This document shows positions 1 to 11,145 of a DNA stretch of 30,975 nt, piece after piece; position 1 is the stretch's first letter, and each line of letters opens with the position of its first letter. Location: assembly GCF_000003605.2 (NCBI RefSeq), contig NW_003153752.1, positions 1 through 30,975 on the forward strand. The letters are read 5' to 3'. Origin of the DNA: Saccoglossus kowalevskii (lineage: Eukaryota > Hemichordata > Enteropneusta > Harrimaniidae). The position numbers and the translations under genes were made by a program. The notes below the pieces were generated by a model. The model worked only from the letters and a program-made list of their open reading frames with translations, was not told where the DNA came from and did not search any database.

Positions 1-294
1 TCATCACTCGATCGTGGCGAAGATGGCGAGAGTCTAAATTACAGTATCTGAGTTACAGGATATAGCGATATGCAATTTGATTTATGCGATAGCATATACG
101 CTGCTATGCCCAAGGTGTGTGCCTCTGGGGCAGAATGCTCTAGCCAAGGGGCTTAGTAAACATGTTGTTTACAACGATTGTAGTATTTGGTTTTGATGCT
201 TTCAATGAGCTTGATGCCCTGTGGGATATGTTTGCTTTTTGACAGCAACAGTAAATTACGGAAGGAGTATCAGTAATGATGCTTTCCAGGAGCT
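1..294. other. Unassigned left flank
   Basis: No coding pattern or repeat boundary is recognisable. An open frame of about 80 codons on the minus strand crosses into the transposon terminal repeat at 299 and has no family resemblance. The TTAA duplicated by the neighbouring element lies at 295-298. Confidence 0.4.
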
Positions 295-298
295 TTAA

Positions 299-420
299 AG
301 TGTAACTGAATTGGGACAATTGACTTTTTTGTGTGCAAAATTTATTTATAAAAACATTATGAAAAAAAATCAAGTGAAAAATGTACATAAATTAAGTAAA
401 CGATCAATAATAATGTTCTG
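299..420 (+). repeat. Left terminal inverted repeat of the 1.36-kb TTAA element
   Basis: It begins AGTGTAACTGAATTGGGACA and pairs almost without gaps with the reverse complement of 1540-1656. The strongest pairing is over the first 85 bases. Confidence 0.85.
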
Positions 421-542
421 GATAAGGACACGCCCACGTTCAGTTTTCTTGGTCGACTCAGAGCGAGGCTCCAACTAGAGTACCTAATTAGCATACAAGG
501 GTACTTTGTGACGTCACGGGGGGAACTTGTCATCGTCTCACA

Positions 543-965
543 ATGGCCGCTATACGTATGCAGTGCTCGGAAAGCGACACGGAATCTATGTTATCGTCTG
601 ACGAGAGTTATGAAATCGAAGAGTATGATGACAATGAGAGATGTCACGATTTTGTTTTAGAGTGCCAGGGACAAATTGGCCCATACAGGTTTGAACCTGC
701 AAGAAAAGTACGCGATGTTGGTGATCGTGTACCTTCCCAAAATGACCGTGACACAGAGTTTGAACATCGTGACCGGCTTGGTTTCCAGTTTCTGTCTTTT
801 GTTCATCCAAATTCTAAACACATATCAGTGTGCAATTTTCAGTTTCTTGATCTTCTGAAGAAATCATGTAAAGACACAAAGTACGTGAACGGTGAATGCG
901 TCCAGTGCTTACATTTTCCAATCGCCATTTTGTGTTTTGTTGTTGTTGTTCCACGATCGATCTAG
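543..965 (+). pseudogene. N-terminal part of an acidic transposon accessory protein (PYRFEP type, P2X7-intracellular-domain-like)
   Basis: The ORF opens about 245 bases inside the element and encodes a Ser/Asp/Glu-rich start (SESDTESMLSSDESYEIEEY, residues 8-27) followed by GPYRFEP near residue 46 and an RDRLG motif near residues 76-80. In invertebrate proteins annotated as P2X purinoceptor 7-like, as I recall them, an acidic stretch and a P-Y-x-F-E-P motif precede RDRLGNTDWC and a cysteine-rich domain. Here the resemblance stops at RDRLG: the next 60 residues are hydrophobic, lack the cysteines, and look like read-through past a deletion or intron junction. The function of the family in transposons is unknown to me. 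The start is certain as an ORF; the family call is moderate. Confidence 0.5.
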
Positions 966-1018
966 TTATTTCGACTCTGGCATAATAACATGAATACATT
1001 CTAAACTTTTCAAGCAAA

Positions 1019-1309
1019 TTAATATTCATATTCTACATGGAAAATATTATTCTTCTGGTTATTTACACAGTTATTCCCGAAACCCAAATAATTCATAACG
1101 AATCCAGATGGTGGATCAACAAATGATTCGGGCGTAAAATGGACACTGCAAATAACGGTATATGGAGAAGGTCCATCCCAATGTTTCCTGGTGTTCTTGA
1201 CGGCTTTGGTCCACTGATGTCATAAATTCGAATCTTTTGGGAACCCATAAAGACTTACGCGATCGCCGTGTGTGTTACTACACCCGCCAACAACACAGCG
1301 TTTCCCCAT
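1019..1309 (-). pseudogene. THAP zinc-finger domain of the transposon protein, interrupted
   Basis: From ATG at 1309 the protein begins MGKRCVVGGCSNTHGDRVSL, then YGFPKDSNL and, after one in-frame TGA (1220-1222), HQWTKAVKNTRKHW and ICSVHFTPESF. This is the THAP signature: C-x4-C at residues 5-10, a basic W-containing middle, then C-x2-H in CSVHF. The TGA sits where THAP proteins usually have an arginine, consistent with CGA decaying to TGA. The usual AVPTIF end of the domain is absent; after LGFG the frame runs into unrelated sequence and stops at 1019-1021. THAP domains bind DNA and serve transposases as end-recognition modules. The domain is the start of a longer protein whose remainder is missing here. 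Confidence 0.75.
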
Positions 1310-1314
1310 GAAAA

Positions 1315-1388
1315 CGATCGTGGTAACTCGTTGTATATGATGGTAACTCGTAAGAATTCTCGATCTTGGTAACTCGTTGTATATGTTT
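1315..1388. repeat. Short repeat block upstream of the THAP start
   Basis: TGGTAACTCG occurs at 1321-1330, 1341-1350 and 1367-1376. The first and third copies share the longer context TGGTAACTCGTTGTATATG. The block lies 12-67 bases upstream of the minus-strand THAP start codon, so it could be promoter or transposase-binding sequence; function is inference. Confidence 0.55.
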
Positions 1389-1539
1389 ACGAAACGCGTG
1401 CGTATGGAAAATGATAAACAATCCTGTCTGCTAGCTAGCTCATGCTTTATGCTCCCGTTGGTGGCGCCATTTCGGTTACACTCGTAATGCCGAAAAAACT
1501 CGAAGGTGATGGGAGAGGGGGGCGTGGCGCGATTTCGGA

Positions 1540-1656
1540 ATATCATTGACTGTTTACCCAATTTATATACCCTTTTCACTTGATTTTTTTTCATAATGTT
1601 GTTTATAAATAAATTTTGCACACAAAAAAAGTCAATTGTCCCAATTCAGTTACACT
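1540..1656 (-). repeat. Right terminal inverted repeat of the 1.36-kb TTAA element
   Basis: It is the reverse complement of the left repeat, ending GTTACACT directly before TTAA at 1657-1660. Small differences, such as one extra T in the T-run and two bases in a TTTATAA stretch, show modest divergence. Confidence 0.85.
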
Positions 1657-1660
1657 TTAA

Positions 1661-2488
1661 CGGGTTACACTGAAAATAATTTTATCAAAAAAACATTAAA
1701 CGTTTTTAAATTTTCTGCTTAAGAACAATTAAACAACATTTTGCATGTAGCGCTTGAAGATGTACCTACATACGGACTACATACGTAACGTCTAAAAAAT
1801 ATAAAAATTACAATAAGTTGAAACAAATCGAGTTACAATGAAAAGATGGTGAAATAAATATATCTTAGCATGTTAAAAAACGATCATATAGTCCGTGGCG
1901 AGACACCAGGGGTTTCGTTGCAACAAGCGTGCTTATAACTAGTTCAGCGAGAAAGATATCACTCAATACAATCACACTAACAAAATTAAATCTGCAAGCA
2001 GCATCAGTGGGACCAAACGGAAGCGGGTCATCCATCATGACCTGATAAAGTCTCTTTGGATGGTATGCATTTGAGGTATAACGTAGTAGTACCATACATA
2101 AGTCATCATTGTATGCAGTTCTTGTAATATACTGATATTATATTTAGACAAACACTATACATTTTGGCAATTTCTGCAAAAAATTCAAAACGGTGATGAA
2201 ACCACATGACTGGTCAAACCTATTTCATTTTTCTCAATAAAGTGTATAAACCATGTTACTATATTATATTATTTTTAGCATAATAAATCATGGCTATACA
2301 TGAACATTCATCAGTTAAACCACTCATGAGAAACAAATGCGCAAAATGTTAAAATGCACAAAAGTGCTGCTGCAAATTGTAGATGACTATCAAACCATGT
2401 GACAGATCTGATTTATTTTTACCTGGCAGAAAGAGTTTCATGACCACAACAGTCTTTATACTTTGACATAAAATACTCTGATCGATCA
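1661..2488. other. AT-rich intergenic sequence
   Basis: I see no supported gene. The first 12 bases, CGGGTTACACTG, directly follow the TTAA of the element and resemble its own terminus (see findings). A minus-strand open frame at 1865-2095 has no recognisable similarity. Confidence 0.4.
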
Positions 2489-3035
2489 TGATATGTTCTA
2501 TGTCATCTGCTTCAATTACCAGTGGACGATATATAATCGTCGGGTTGTTATATATTCTGTTTCATCTGCTTCAGTCTATTAAAAGCAGATGATATGCATT
2601 ACTCGGGATGTGATACGTTCTATGCATTCTGCTTCAATTACCAGCCAATGATGTACAATCTTCGGGTTGTGATATGTTCTGTGTCATTTGCTTCAATTAC
2701 AAGTGGATGATATACAATCGTTGGGACGTGATACGTTTCTTGTCATCTGCCACAGTTACCAGCAGGTGGTATGTAGTCATCGTTTTGTAATCGGTGTGTT
2801 ATACGTTCTATATCATCTTCATCATTTACAATCGGGTGGGATGTAATCGTCGAGTTGTGGTATTGTGGTATGTTCAGTGTCACCTGCTTCAATTGCAATC
2901 GGATGATAAGTAATTGTCGTATTGTGATACGTTATGTGTCATCTGCTACAAATACAAGCGAAAAATATGTAATTGTCGGGTTGTGATACGTACTTTTGCA
3001 TCTGCTCAAATGACAATATTTATCTTTCGCATCGA
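2489..3035. repeat. Degenerate minisatellite, unit about 59 bp, about nine copies
   Basis: A block of the form TGATACGTTCTATGTCATCT, then GCTTCAATTACCAGTGGATG, then ATATGTAATCGTCGGGTTG recurs head to tail. Copies begin near 2489, 2549, 2611, 2670, 2729, 2800, 2866, 2925 and 2984. Spacing is 59-71 bases; copies 5 and 6 carry small expansions and the last decays. The unit length is not a multiple of three and copies contain stops, so it is not a protein repeat. Confidence 0.8.
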
Positions 3036-4204
3036 TTGCGATACAAGAAATCCAACATTGAATATGTAACTAGATCATCTGTTTGTAGTTGACACAAAGA
3101 CAGAACATAAATATATACATATGCTCATCATTGTTGTTTTGTTGTCTTCGATATTTGATGACTGACAATAATTTTGTCCCTTAACACCATTAAACAACAT
3201 GTCATTAACCGTTTTCAACGGTATGATATATAGGTGACTAGTGCATTTTGTTTTTTTGTTTAAATATGTGATAGTAAGGAAAAACACAATTGTTTACGTA
3301 TTATTTATAATGGTAGCAAATTTGTATTGTTTTTCAGTTATGGGTTTCACATGCTTCTCAATTTGACAGCCCTCTTTTTCTTTCTCACAAATTCGTATCA
3401 TTTAAACACAAAATGATTGATACTCCTTTTCATTTGCTCTGTTGAAGTGTGAATATCTGCAACATGGCCTAGCGATTTGTTACTGAGGATACTACACTAC
3501 ATAAATAAAAGTAAATAATATCCGAAAGCTTTGAAAACACAGGACGTTTTGAAAAGCTTAGTCTATTGTCTTATAAATTATTCAAATACATTGCCATATG
3601 TAATGTACACAATATCAAAATCATAATTCGAAAGTGGTGGTCAATAATCTTAATATACGTAGATTCACTGTGATGATATTATGCCGATATTGGTAAATAA
3701 TTACCGGGGTCAAGGGGACAATATTATCTGTTTATAGACAGTAAGTTAGATGTGCCAAATTGCCATACTCATTACACAAAACAGCAGCTACAAAAGGTTT
3801 ATTATTACCATGGAAACAGTGAGTTCACTGAAATGCTATTTAAGGCAGAGAACCAAAATTGTTTGGAACATAAAATATGCTTGTTAAGATATGAAAAACA
3901 TTGCTAGTAACAGAATAATTAGTAAAATAAGGTACCACAATTTTAATATCCAATATGGAAATTAACATTATAGTTAATAATCTGACCAGCGCCTTCCTTA
4001 TTTAAATAAAAGACTGTATTGCATTAGTGATCGATGAGAAATGAAATCAACTTTTCGAATATGCCATTATGCTTATTTGTTATTTGGTGTGTCCAATGTT
4101 TTTTTTCACTATGTATCAACACATTTTTACAAATAGACTACAGGATGTGAAATCTTTGTGCGATATATTCTGTATCATTAAAAACTATACCTTGAAAATT
4201 AAGA
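3036..4204. other. AT-rich intergenic sequence
   Basis: No supported gene, RNA or transposon boundary is visible. One 70-codon minus-strand frame (3075-3287) has no family resemblance. Confidence 0.35.
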
Positions 4205-4780
4205 CTACGTAAGCAAACAGACGTACAAAATATGTATCACATTCACATTCACTCGATTATAATAGAGGGCGACAAACCTGCTACGACTAAACAGGCACAT
4301 GTGCATTGGCATTGGTGGAGGCTGCTGATTCAATGATTGGATGGTACCTATCTTCACGTGTACACGCCACAGGATAGGATTAAACTGCAACCGTATAGGA
4401 GGCCGCTGATTGGTAGATTGAGTGTACATATTATGTTGCAGTGGCTCGTCACAAAATAAATTTATCGTGTGGTTATACATGCCTGATTTTCGATTAGACA
4501 TTTGTGTTTTATGTTGAGTTGGACCAAAATATGTGGAAAGTACGTGCATGTGCTGGTGAACTGTCTACTCCAGTGTGTCTGCGTGATACTGCCAACACGT
4601 TGTAGGTTCCCCATATCATACAAGTGTTCTTTGGAAAGTCTCCACGACAAAAACCTGACCATGCGTACTGCGTCTACGGCCGAGGCAGTGAAATACGTCA
4701 GTGAATCGTTGTGTAGACTGGGGAGCACTATTCTATATAAAAACACTTTAATATATTTAGGTGACATTTATGTATACTAA
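4205..4780. other. Overlapping short open frames on both strands, unassigned
   Basis: Minus-strand frames of 114 and 101 codons overlap a plus-strand frame of 92 codons in somewhat GC-richer sequence. None shows a known domain, and splice sites do not join them convincingly. A short imperfect direct repeat (GGAGGC-GCTGATT, near 4317 and 4399) suggests repetitive origin. Listed only so the stretch is described. Confidence 0.25.
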
Positions 4781-5235
4781 TTAGTTAATCATAAAGAGGC
4801 CATGCAACTCATTATTATCGTATCTAATTATTATAAATGAAATAAAAATAATAATAGGATTTGCCAAAATCAGTACAAATATGGTAATACATGTAGTTAC
4901 ATGACTTATGACCTATGACCTATGTGGTTTGGTAATGACACTGTACTTCCATAAATACTTGCATAATGCAAATTCCAAATATGTTATTTTGTCATAATTA
5001 GTGACGTGCAAATAATTAATAGGTATACATTTCAGAAATATATGGATAATACGCTTTATCACATGATTGTGGTACTTATTATTCACAGTTGTGAAGCTTA
5101 GTGTGCCATTGAAATGTATATCACATTGTTTATGTGTGTTTCATCACAAGCTATCAAGTTGATGGTATTGTTTTCATTACTGCGATATAAGAAAATTTAA
5201 AAGATATGGTTTTGGTAATATGTTGATGCAATTAA

Positions 5236-6131
5236 GGTAGAGATGCAGTTTACCTGACAGATATTTTAAGTAGTTAATTGGAAAACCAAGATGACCTCCC
5301 TTGTCCACAAAACTATATATTTTCGGAAAGCTTATTTTACGAATTTTAAAATTTTGTTAGTATTTTTTTATGGACACTGCACGAAAATGTGCTTTTTTGG
5401 TCAAAAGTGATTTAAAAAAATTAGCTTCTAAACAATGCTTCTGTTTCCTGTCAAAATTGGTTTATGGGTACATCTGTTTACTATGAAGAACGTGCCGTCT
5501 TGAAAATTGTGTATCAGTTGTCAATTTTGCAAGGAAGCAGCTCAAATTTCACTACTTCAAGTTTATGCATAAATTAACACCCAGGCTAGTTGTCTGTACG
5601 ATTGTTGTAACACTGTTCAACCAAAAACAATGCCCCGACGGCGTTTTGAAGATAAACACATTGTCAATCATTTGTGAAAATTTCAAAACAAAAGGTCAAA
5701 GCGTCTAGGAGTTATTTTATTTTAGATGTGCACTAAAACGAAGCTGAGATAATTGCTAATTTGTATAACAATTCACTCAGTAAGAAGTTTGCTAATGCTC
5801 ATAATTAAAATGGTTGTAACAGTACCAAATTTAAATGTACTATAGTTTTGTTAAAAGTTAAATATAGTGCATAATATGGAGATCCCGTCATTTCTTTTTT
5901 TCACCATGTTTCTTTTTTATTATTTATGTACAGCCTTGCTAAACCTTGCTAAGCATTCAAGAGAGAGAATGTTTGCACCTGTTATCTATATTTTAAAATT
6001 GTTTTTTGCGTATGTTCCACTATTTATAATTCTACAAAATTTCAACAGTTTATAGCCAAGACTATTTGGATAGTAAAAAGCAAAAAAACAAAAATTTCAT
6101 TCCCAAGTGCCCACGAACCTGCATCTTTACC
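5236..6131. mobile_element. TTAA-flanked non-autonomous DNA element (896 bp)
   Basis: The left end reads GGTAGAGATGCAG after TTAA at 5232-5235. The right end reads CTGCATCTTTACC before TTAA at 6132-6135. The 13-base ends pair as inverted repeats with one mismatch. The interior is AT-rich with no recognisable transposase. A 62-codon frame at 5867-6055 is hydrophobic and has no family match. The termini differ completely from those of the 299-1656 element, so it is a separate family whose transposase is unknown (piggyBac or Kolobok type are candidates because of TTAA). Confidence 0.7.
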
Positions 6132-6135
6132 TTAA

Positions 6136-6998
6136 ACTAGCAGTTTTCAAGAAGAATTTGAAAATATTAGTTAGTATGTTCAATTAAAACAAACGAATCT
6201 TAAAAATATAAAGAAATTGGATTTAAAGTTTTCAAGTAGACAAACAGGAATAACAATCTTCATAATAGGCACAAAACTGAGGGATTAAATCAAAGCAATT
6301 ACACTAGCGCTTTAACGAAAAAAAAGTTAATTACAGAGGCTTGTCGACGTATCCATGATTTGCAACACATGTTTTTTTTTAAATATGATTAATTACAAAT
6401 AAAAAAGCTTAATTATAAGTAATTGCAAGAGGTAGGAAATTGATCTGGTCATCTGAATACTTTTAATATCAAGGATTTGGTCCGATTTAAAGCTCTTGTA
6501 CGTTTTTATTTTGACCTTTGCTGATATACTCTAGTTGACAATGTTAGAATGAAATATGTGTGATATTGTCAATTAAGTTTACACATTAAAAAAGACAGTT
6601 GACGACCAATATTGATAATTCGCCATTTTTGTGTGAAAACAGTTTAATTGCTTGAAACTTTGATCTCCACTGATTCACTTAAAAGGTATTTTCCTATCTG
6701 GATAGAGACAATAATGACTCACCAAATTACAAGGAATGTAATTGTAGCGCATACTTCATATAAGCGGATTTTAAAATGTTTATCTCAACATAATGAACAT
6801 ACTATTGTGAACACTATGTTGTGTTCGGGAACTGTGACTCGCCTGGCTGATAACACTTACACGTAGAGATACCGGTTTCGACCCAAAGGAATATACATTA
6901 GTTCATTACAAATAGCCTCGCCTCGCTGCCCACTTTTCTCTCCTTCCGTCTCTTAAAAATATTAGAAACACATGTTTTGCGCAAGCGTAGAACTCCAG
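6136..6998. other. AT-rich sequence upstream of the RecQ-like copy
   Basis: No supported gene. The last 130 bases become less AT-rich (near 6865-6960, CTCGCCTCGCTGCC) directly before the first helicase exon and may be the remains of its promoter; this is inference from position only. Confidence 0.3.
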
Positions 6999-9900
6999 AT
7001 GAAAAAAATGGCTGACCACACATGTATTGCTGCAGAGGTGAGGTTCGAGGTAGATTTATGCGTGTTTCGATGAATTTCGTAATTGTTACCGACAAACAAT
7101 CGTTGTTTCTTTGCATACTTTGCATATTGTCTTGTTTGTAGCTGTTGTCTTGTTGCGTAACTTTGCGTTCGATGGCCGACTGGTTATTTAGTTTCTCGGA
7201 CTTGAAACTTGAAGATTACACCCGTAGGATGCGTACCTTGACAGAACTTGCTGTTAGTGTTAGTTTGTTGACACATGTTAACCCGAAGATTTCAGAACGC
7301 ACTCGCATTTATCTGTTTCATGTGTTTTTGTAATGTCATTCTTGTCATTTCGTGATGCCATTCAAGTCGGCCAATTTTCGTGTGAGTTACAGCATTTTTA
7401 GTATCTCCTACTTTGGTCTACGATATCTATGTCTATGAATACATAGTGAACACATTTATAGCAGTATTTGTCATTATTTTGATTTTTCGCAGAATTTATG
7501 ATTTTTTGTCTATGAAGGTCAAATGTCGGTGTTGGCATCGACAGTGTTGTGTGGACGTTTCGTAGTTTTTTGTGGACATTGCGTTTAAAAACGTTGTATA
7601 CTCACGCAATTAACGAATTGAAGGCATTTAATATTCATCAGGAAGCTGCATATGTTTTGTCGCAATTGTAGAGCTTATTTAAAGATAGACAGTACTGATA
7701 AAACATTGTTTTATGTCATTATTTGAAGCTTGGAAGGCAGAGCACTTCCTGTTGCCCAGTCACTTTAACCCTTAGAACAGCTTACTTGAACAAACACAAC
7801 ATTTAGCATACCTTAAACCAAAAGGGTATTTTCATAGAGATTTAAAAGGGAAAAATTAGGTTCCGCCACTAAACCCTGGTTTGTTTGATTACAAGCTACA
7901 TTAGATAAAACATAAACAAACTCAAGGTCACCTCCCCACTTAGTTTTTGATATTTTTTATTCAATATACACAAGTCGCAAATTACTAGTATTTTGTATTG
8001 CTGCATCTAACAATAGCTAGTGTTTACCAGTACTGTCAATCTTTAACCAAGAAAAAAAAGAAAATAAATTAGGATTAAACTAATACTACTCCCTGTCACA
8101 ATCCTTCTATCCTCATTTCCAGACCAGGGATAGAGGGACTACGTCCCTGTGTACATCTCGCATTACCCAGTATCTTGCATTATTTGATAAAATAATAAAC
8201 ATCCCCTTATGCTAGTCACATCATTTTATTTGATTAAATAGTTAAGCCCCCAAACAAACGCATCTGACCAATGCTCATCTGTTCTATAGTAGTCAGTTAC
8301 TATTCAATTCCTGTTATTGTCTTATTAAAAATCTGGTAATACACTGCTCGAGTGGTACTACTTATACATGACTGTGACCTATGCTATTTTTTTACTATTT
8401 AATTTCAAGGTCTGTAAGAAGTTTGGTGTCGGTCCCACACAGTTGAAAGAAGAACAACAATTGGCTATAAAGTATCTTTTAGGTAAAAATGATGTACTTG
8501 CAATTCTCCCAACTGGATATGGGAAATGTTTTCAATGTTATAAGTACCAACTGATGGAGCAATCATGATTGTATGACATTTGGTGTCCCTGATAAAAGGC
8601 CATGTATGTAACCAATAAAATGATTTTAGTAGAATTCTACTTTACTTCTCCCTCAAAAAAAATAATTCAATTTATTAATAATGTTTGTATTGTAGTTAAT
8701 GAAGTTTGTATCAAATGATGAAAACAAATTAATGTTAATGTGCTCCTTTCTTTTCTTTAGATATCTTTCATCAGAAATTGTGGTTTGTCAGCAGCAACAA
8801 TAACAGAAATAAATCTTGATGCTGACCTGCCAAAATATATTTTTGGTCGCCAAAGGCTTACCTAAAGAATATACAAAATATTTAAATATTAAAGGGAAGA
8901 CATGATTATTTTATTAGTGGTTGATGAAGTTCATACAGTTCCAAAGTGGTAAGTATATCGCTCATTAACAGCACATTGTACCACAGCGTTTTAGAATTTG
9001 TTGTTTAAAACCATAACCATCGAATATGAGATCAAAGCATAGGCATCATCAAATATGCTACAAATTAAAGCGGGAGCATTGTCACCTGTGCACATGCAGG
9101 AATTGAGGCTCAACACGTTAAAAATTGTGAAGGCTCATGGGTAGATGCTTATTTGTAAACAATGACACGCTATGGCCATCTGCCATGCGCAGGTGATGAC
9201 TCTCCACTTTTAACTACACGTATAAATGATTTTCCCGAAACTGCCCAATTTGTGACAGTGATGGTAAAAATTATTTAAATAATGCTTTACAAAAATTTGT
9301 TCACACTCCTTCCAAGTTCAAATCCTCAAGCCCTAACACAGAGGAAAAATGAATTATTCATAAAATAAGTTACACATGTTGAGTATCTTCATTTTTGCTC
9401 TTTACAGGGGAAAGCCGACTATTGCTCAAAGTAACAAAGGCAGGCGCAAAAAGCAGGAATGTGCACTCAGAGAGTATTTTTCCCATTTGGGAGAACTATG
9501 ATCCTATTTTCCTGAAGTGCAAGTACTGGCATTGACAGCAACAGCATCCAAATTGTTACAGTCACAGATCAAGGACAGTCTCTCCATTTCAGACTGTAAA
9601 AATATAAATGTGTGTCCCAATAAGGCTAATGTCAGATACGGTGTTTTGAAAATTGTACTTGATATCCCCTCAACTTTTTACTGTATGGTTGATAAGTTGA
9701 GAGAGGAAACTGACCAGTTTCCACGTACACTTGTCTACTGTCCATCACTTGATTATACATCTAGATTATATGATTACTTTAAATGGGAATATATCCTGCC
9801 TCAATTTCTTACATTGGAATGTACCACAGCGAAACTGATTCTGTGATATAAGAGTCTCACTTAAAAGAAATTATGAAAGTGTCTCATTCAGAGTTGCATA

Positions 9901-10282
9901 TTATTTTTTGTACAACAGCTCTTAGAATGGGTATTAATTGATATGAGAAATTTTCATCATGTTATTCATTATGGTACTTCATTTGATTTAGAATCGTATG
10001 TACAGGAATCAGGGAGAGTTGGGAGAGATGACAAACCACCTCATTCTGTTATTTTGTATCATACTTAAGAAACACAAATGTATGCAGACGAGTGAAACTT
10101 TATGAAGATTTTGCTTCAAGTCTGGAAATAAATCAATTGAAAGACAAAGTATTATATCACAGTTGTGATATTTGTGCACCTAAGTGTTCATTTGGACATT
10201 GCAAAGATGAGAGTAGTTATATTGAAAGACAGTCTTATTCATTACTTTGCTGATACAGATAGTGATAGCAGTGACAGTGTAT
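6999..10282 (+). pseudogene. RecQ-like ATP-dependent DNA helicase, decayed multi-exon copy
   Basis: Four exons can be followed: 6999-7037, 8410-8603, 8761-8948 and 9408-10282, each intron with GT...AG ends. Exon 1 (ATG at 6999 or 7008) ends MADHTCIAAE and joins VCKKFGVGPTQLKEEQQLAI in frame. Helicase blocks appear in order: Walker A ILPTGYGK (about 8504-8527), motif Ia HLVSLIKGH, motif II LLVVDEVHTVPKW (DEVH at 8923-8934), motif III LALTATAS, motif IV RTLVYCPS, motif V IIFCTTALRMGIN, motif VI YVQESGRVGRD (about 9997-10029), then a CDICAPKCSFGHC cysteine cluster and an acidic tail ending at a TAG. In-frame stops occur in exons 2, 3 and 4 and there is at least one frameshift near 9790, so it cannot make a full helicase. 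The family of short RecQ-like genes is multicopy in many marine invertebrates. Retained introns argue against retroposition. Confidence 0.8.
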
Positions 10283-11145
10283 AGTCTGATGCAATAATTG
10301 AGAATAGCTCATCAAGCACTGGTACAGAGGACTGAATGTTCCATTGATAATAGCATGGTGATAGCAGCGTAAAGTTGGTATAATCAGATTGGCATTGTAT
10401 TTGTATTTTATTTGTTATCCAACAGATTCAAACACATATCTCAGAATATGTGAAAATTCTTATTTTGGGGATATTTTAATCTAATGTTGATACGATGCCA
10501 AGTAGATTTTGGCAAACTTCAATAATAAATAACTAATTAAATTTGTAAAACCTTTTTTCACCCATTTTTCCTCAGTATGAGTTAGACTACCAGTGTCATA
10601 TTTTTGTTAAAGTTGCACAGAAATTGTAGTTAAAAGCTTTATCTTGCATATGAAATATTACCTGTAGTACCAAATTTTCTTTATTAGATCTGGTTCCATG
10701 TTGGGAAAACATGTACAGAAACATCAGTTACAGTTTTTTAATAAATTATTAACAATTGCCAATGTGTCTTAATTGCTGTGAAAACAGTTTTATATTTTGT
10801 TCCCTATACACATTTAGAACTATAAAACCATGTACTTAGGGTGATCCCTGTAGACAATACAACTGAATTTTATTTTTTGACCAAAAAATTGATTCTAACA
10901 GGCTAAAAACAATCATATCAGTTTTGCTGGGCACAGCCAACCATTTTTCAATCCAATAATTTCATCTGTATTCCGGATCTTCTTTCTGGTGTATCCACTA
11001 GCAAGATTTCCAGCTTTATTAAAAAACTCATCTTTTAAAATCGATATAGTAGCTAACAAACAGAAACAATCTGAAACTAGAAGAAACAAAATTAATAATT
11101 AGTTCACTTGTATTTACAGCTCCTATTAACGTCACGATAACTTAT
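10283..11145. other. AT-rich sequence downstream of the RecQ-like copy
   Basis: I see no gene or element boundary here. It may include the 3' flank of the decayed helicase gene. Confidence 0.3.

Larger units (their letters stand above)
299..1656. mobile_element. TTAA-flanked THAP-bearing DNA transposon, internally deleted (Kolobok-like)
   Basis: The element is 1358 bp long and starts AGTGTAAC and ends GTTACACT. Direct TTAA copies lie at 295-298 and 1657-1660. Its ends are inverted repeats: 299 to about 420 matches the reverse complement of about 1540-1656 at high identity, with weaker pairing for another 30 bp or so, including a shared CACGCCC. Inside are two gene starts that face each other: an acidic ORF on plus at 543 and a THAP-domain ORF on minus at 1309. 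No transposase core lies between them, so this looks like a deletion derivative that would need a transposase from elsewhere. TTAA targets plus a THAP domain are known for the Kolobok superfamily, and that assignment is inference. PiggyBac also uses TTAA but is not known for a THAP domain. Confidence 0.8.

Noticed and set aside
2489-3035. Reading the 59-bp repeats as a protein repeat domain
   Set aside because: The unit is not a multiple of three, copies vary in length and stops occur in all frames.
4660-4690. GCGTCTACGGCC resembling the start of 5S rRNA
   Set aside because: The match ends after about ten bases; the internal control region of 5S genes is absent.
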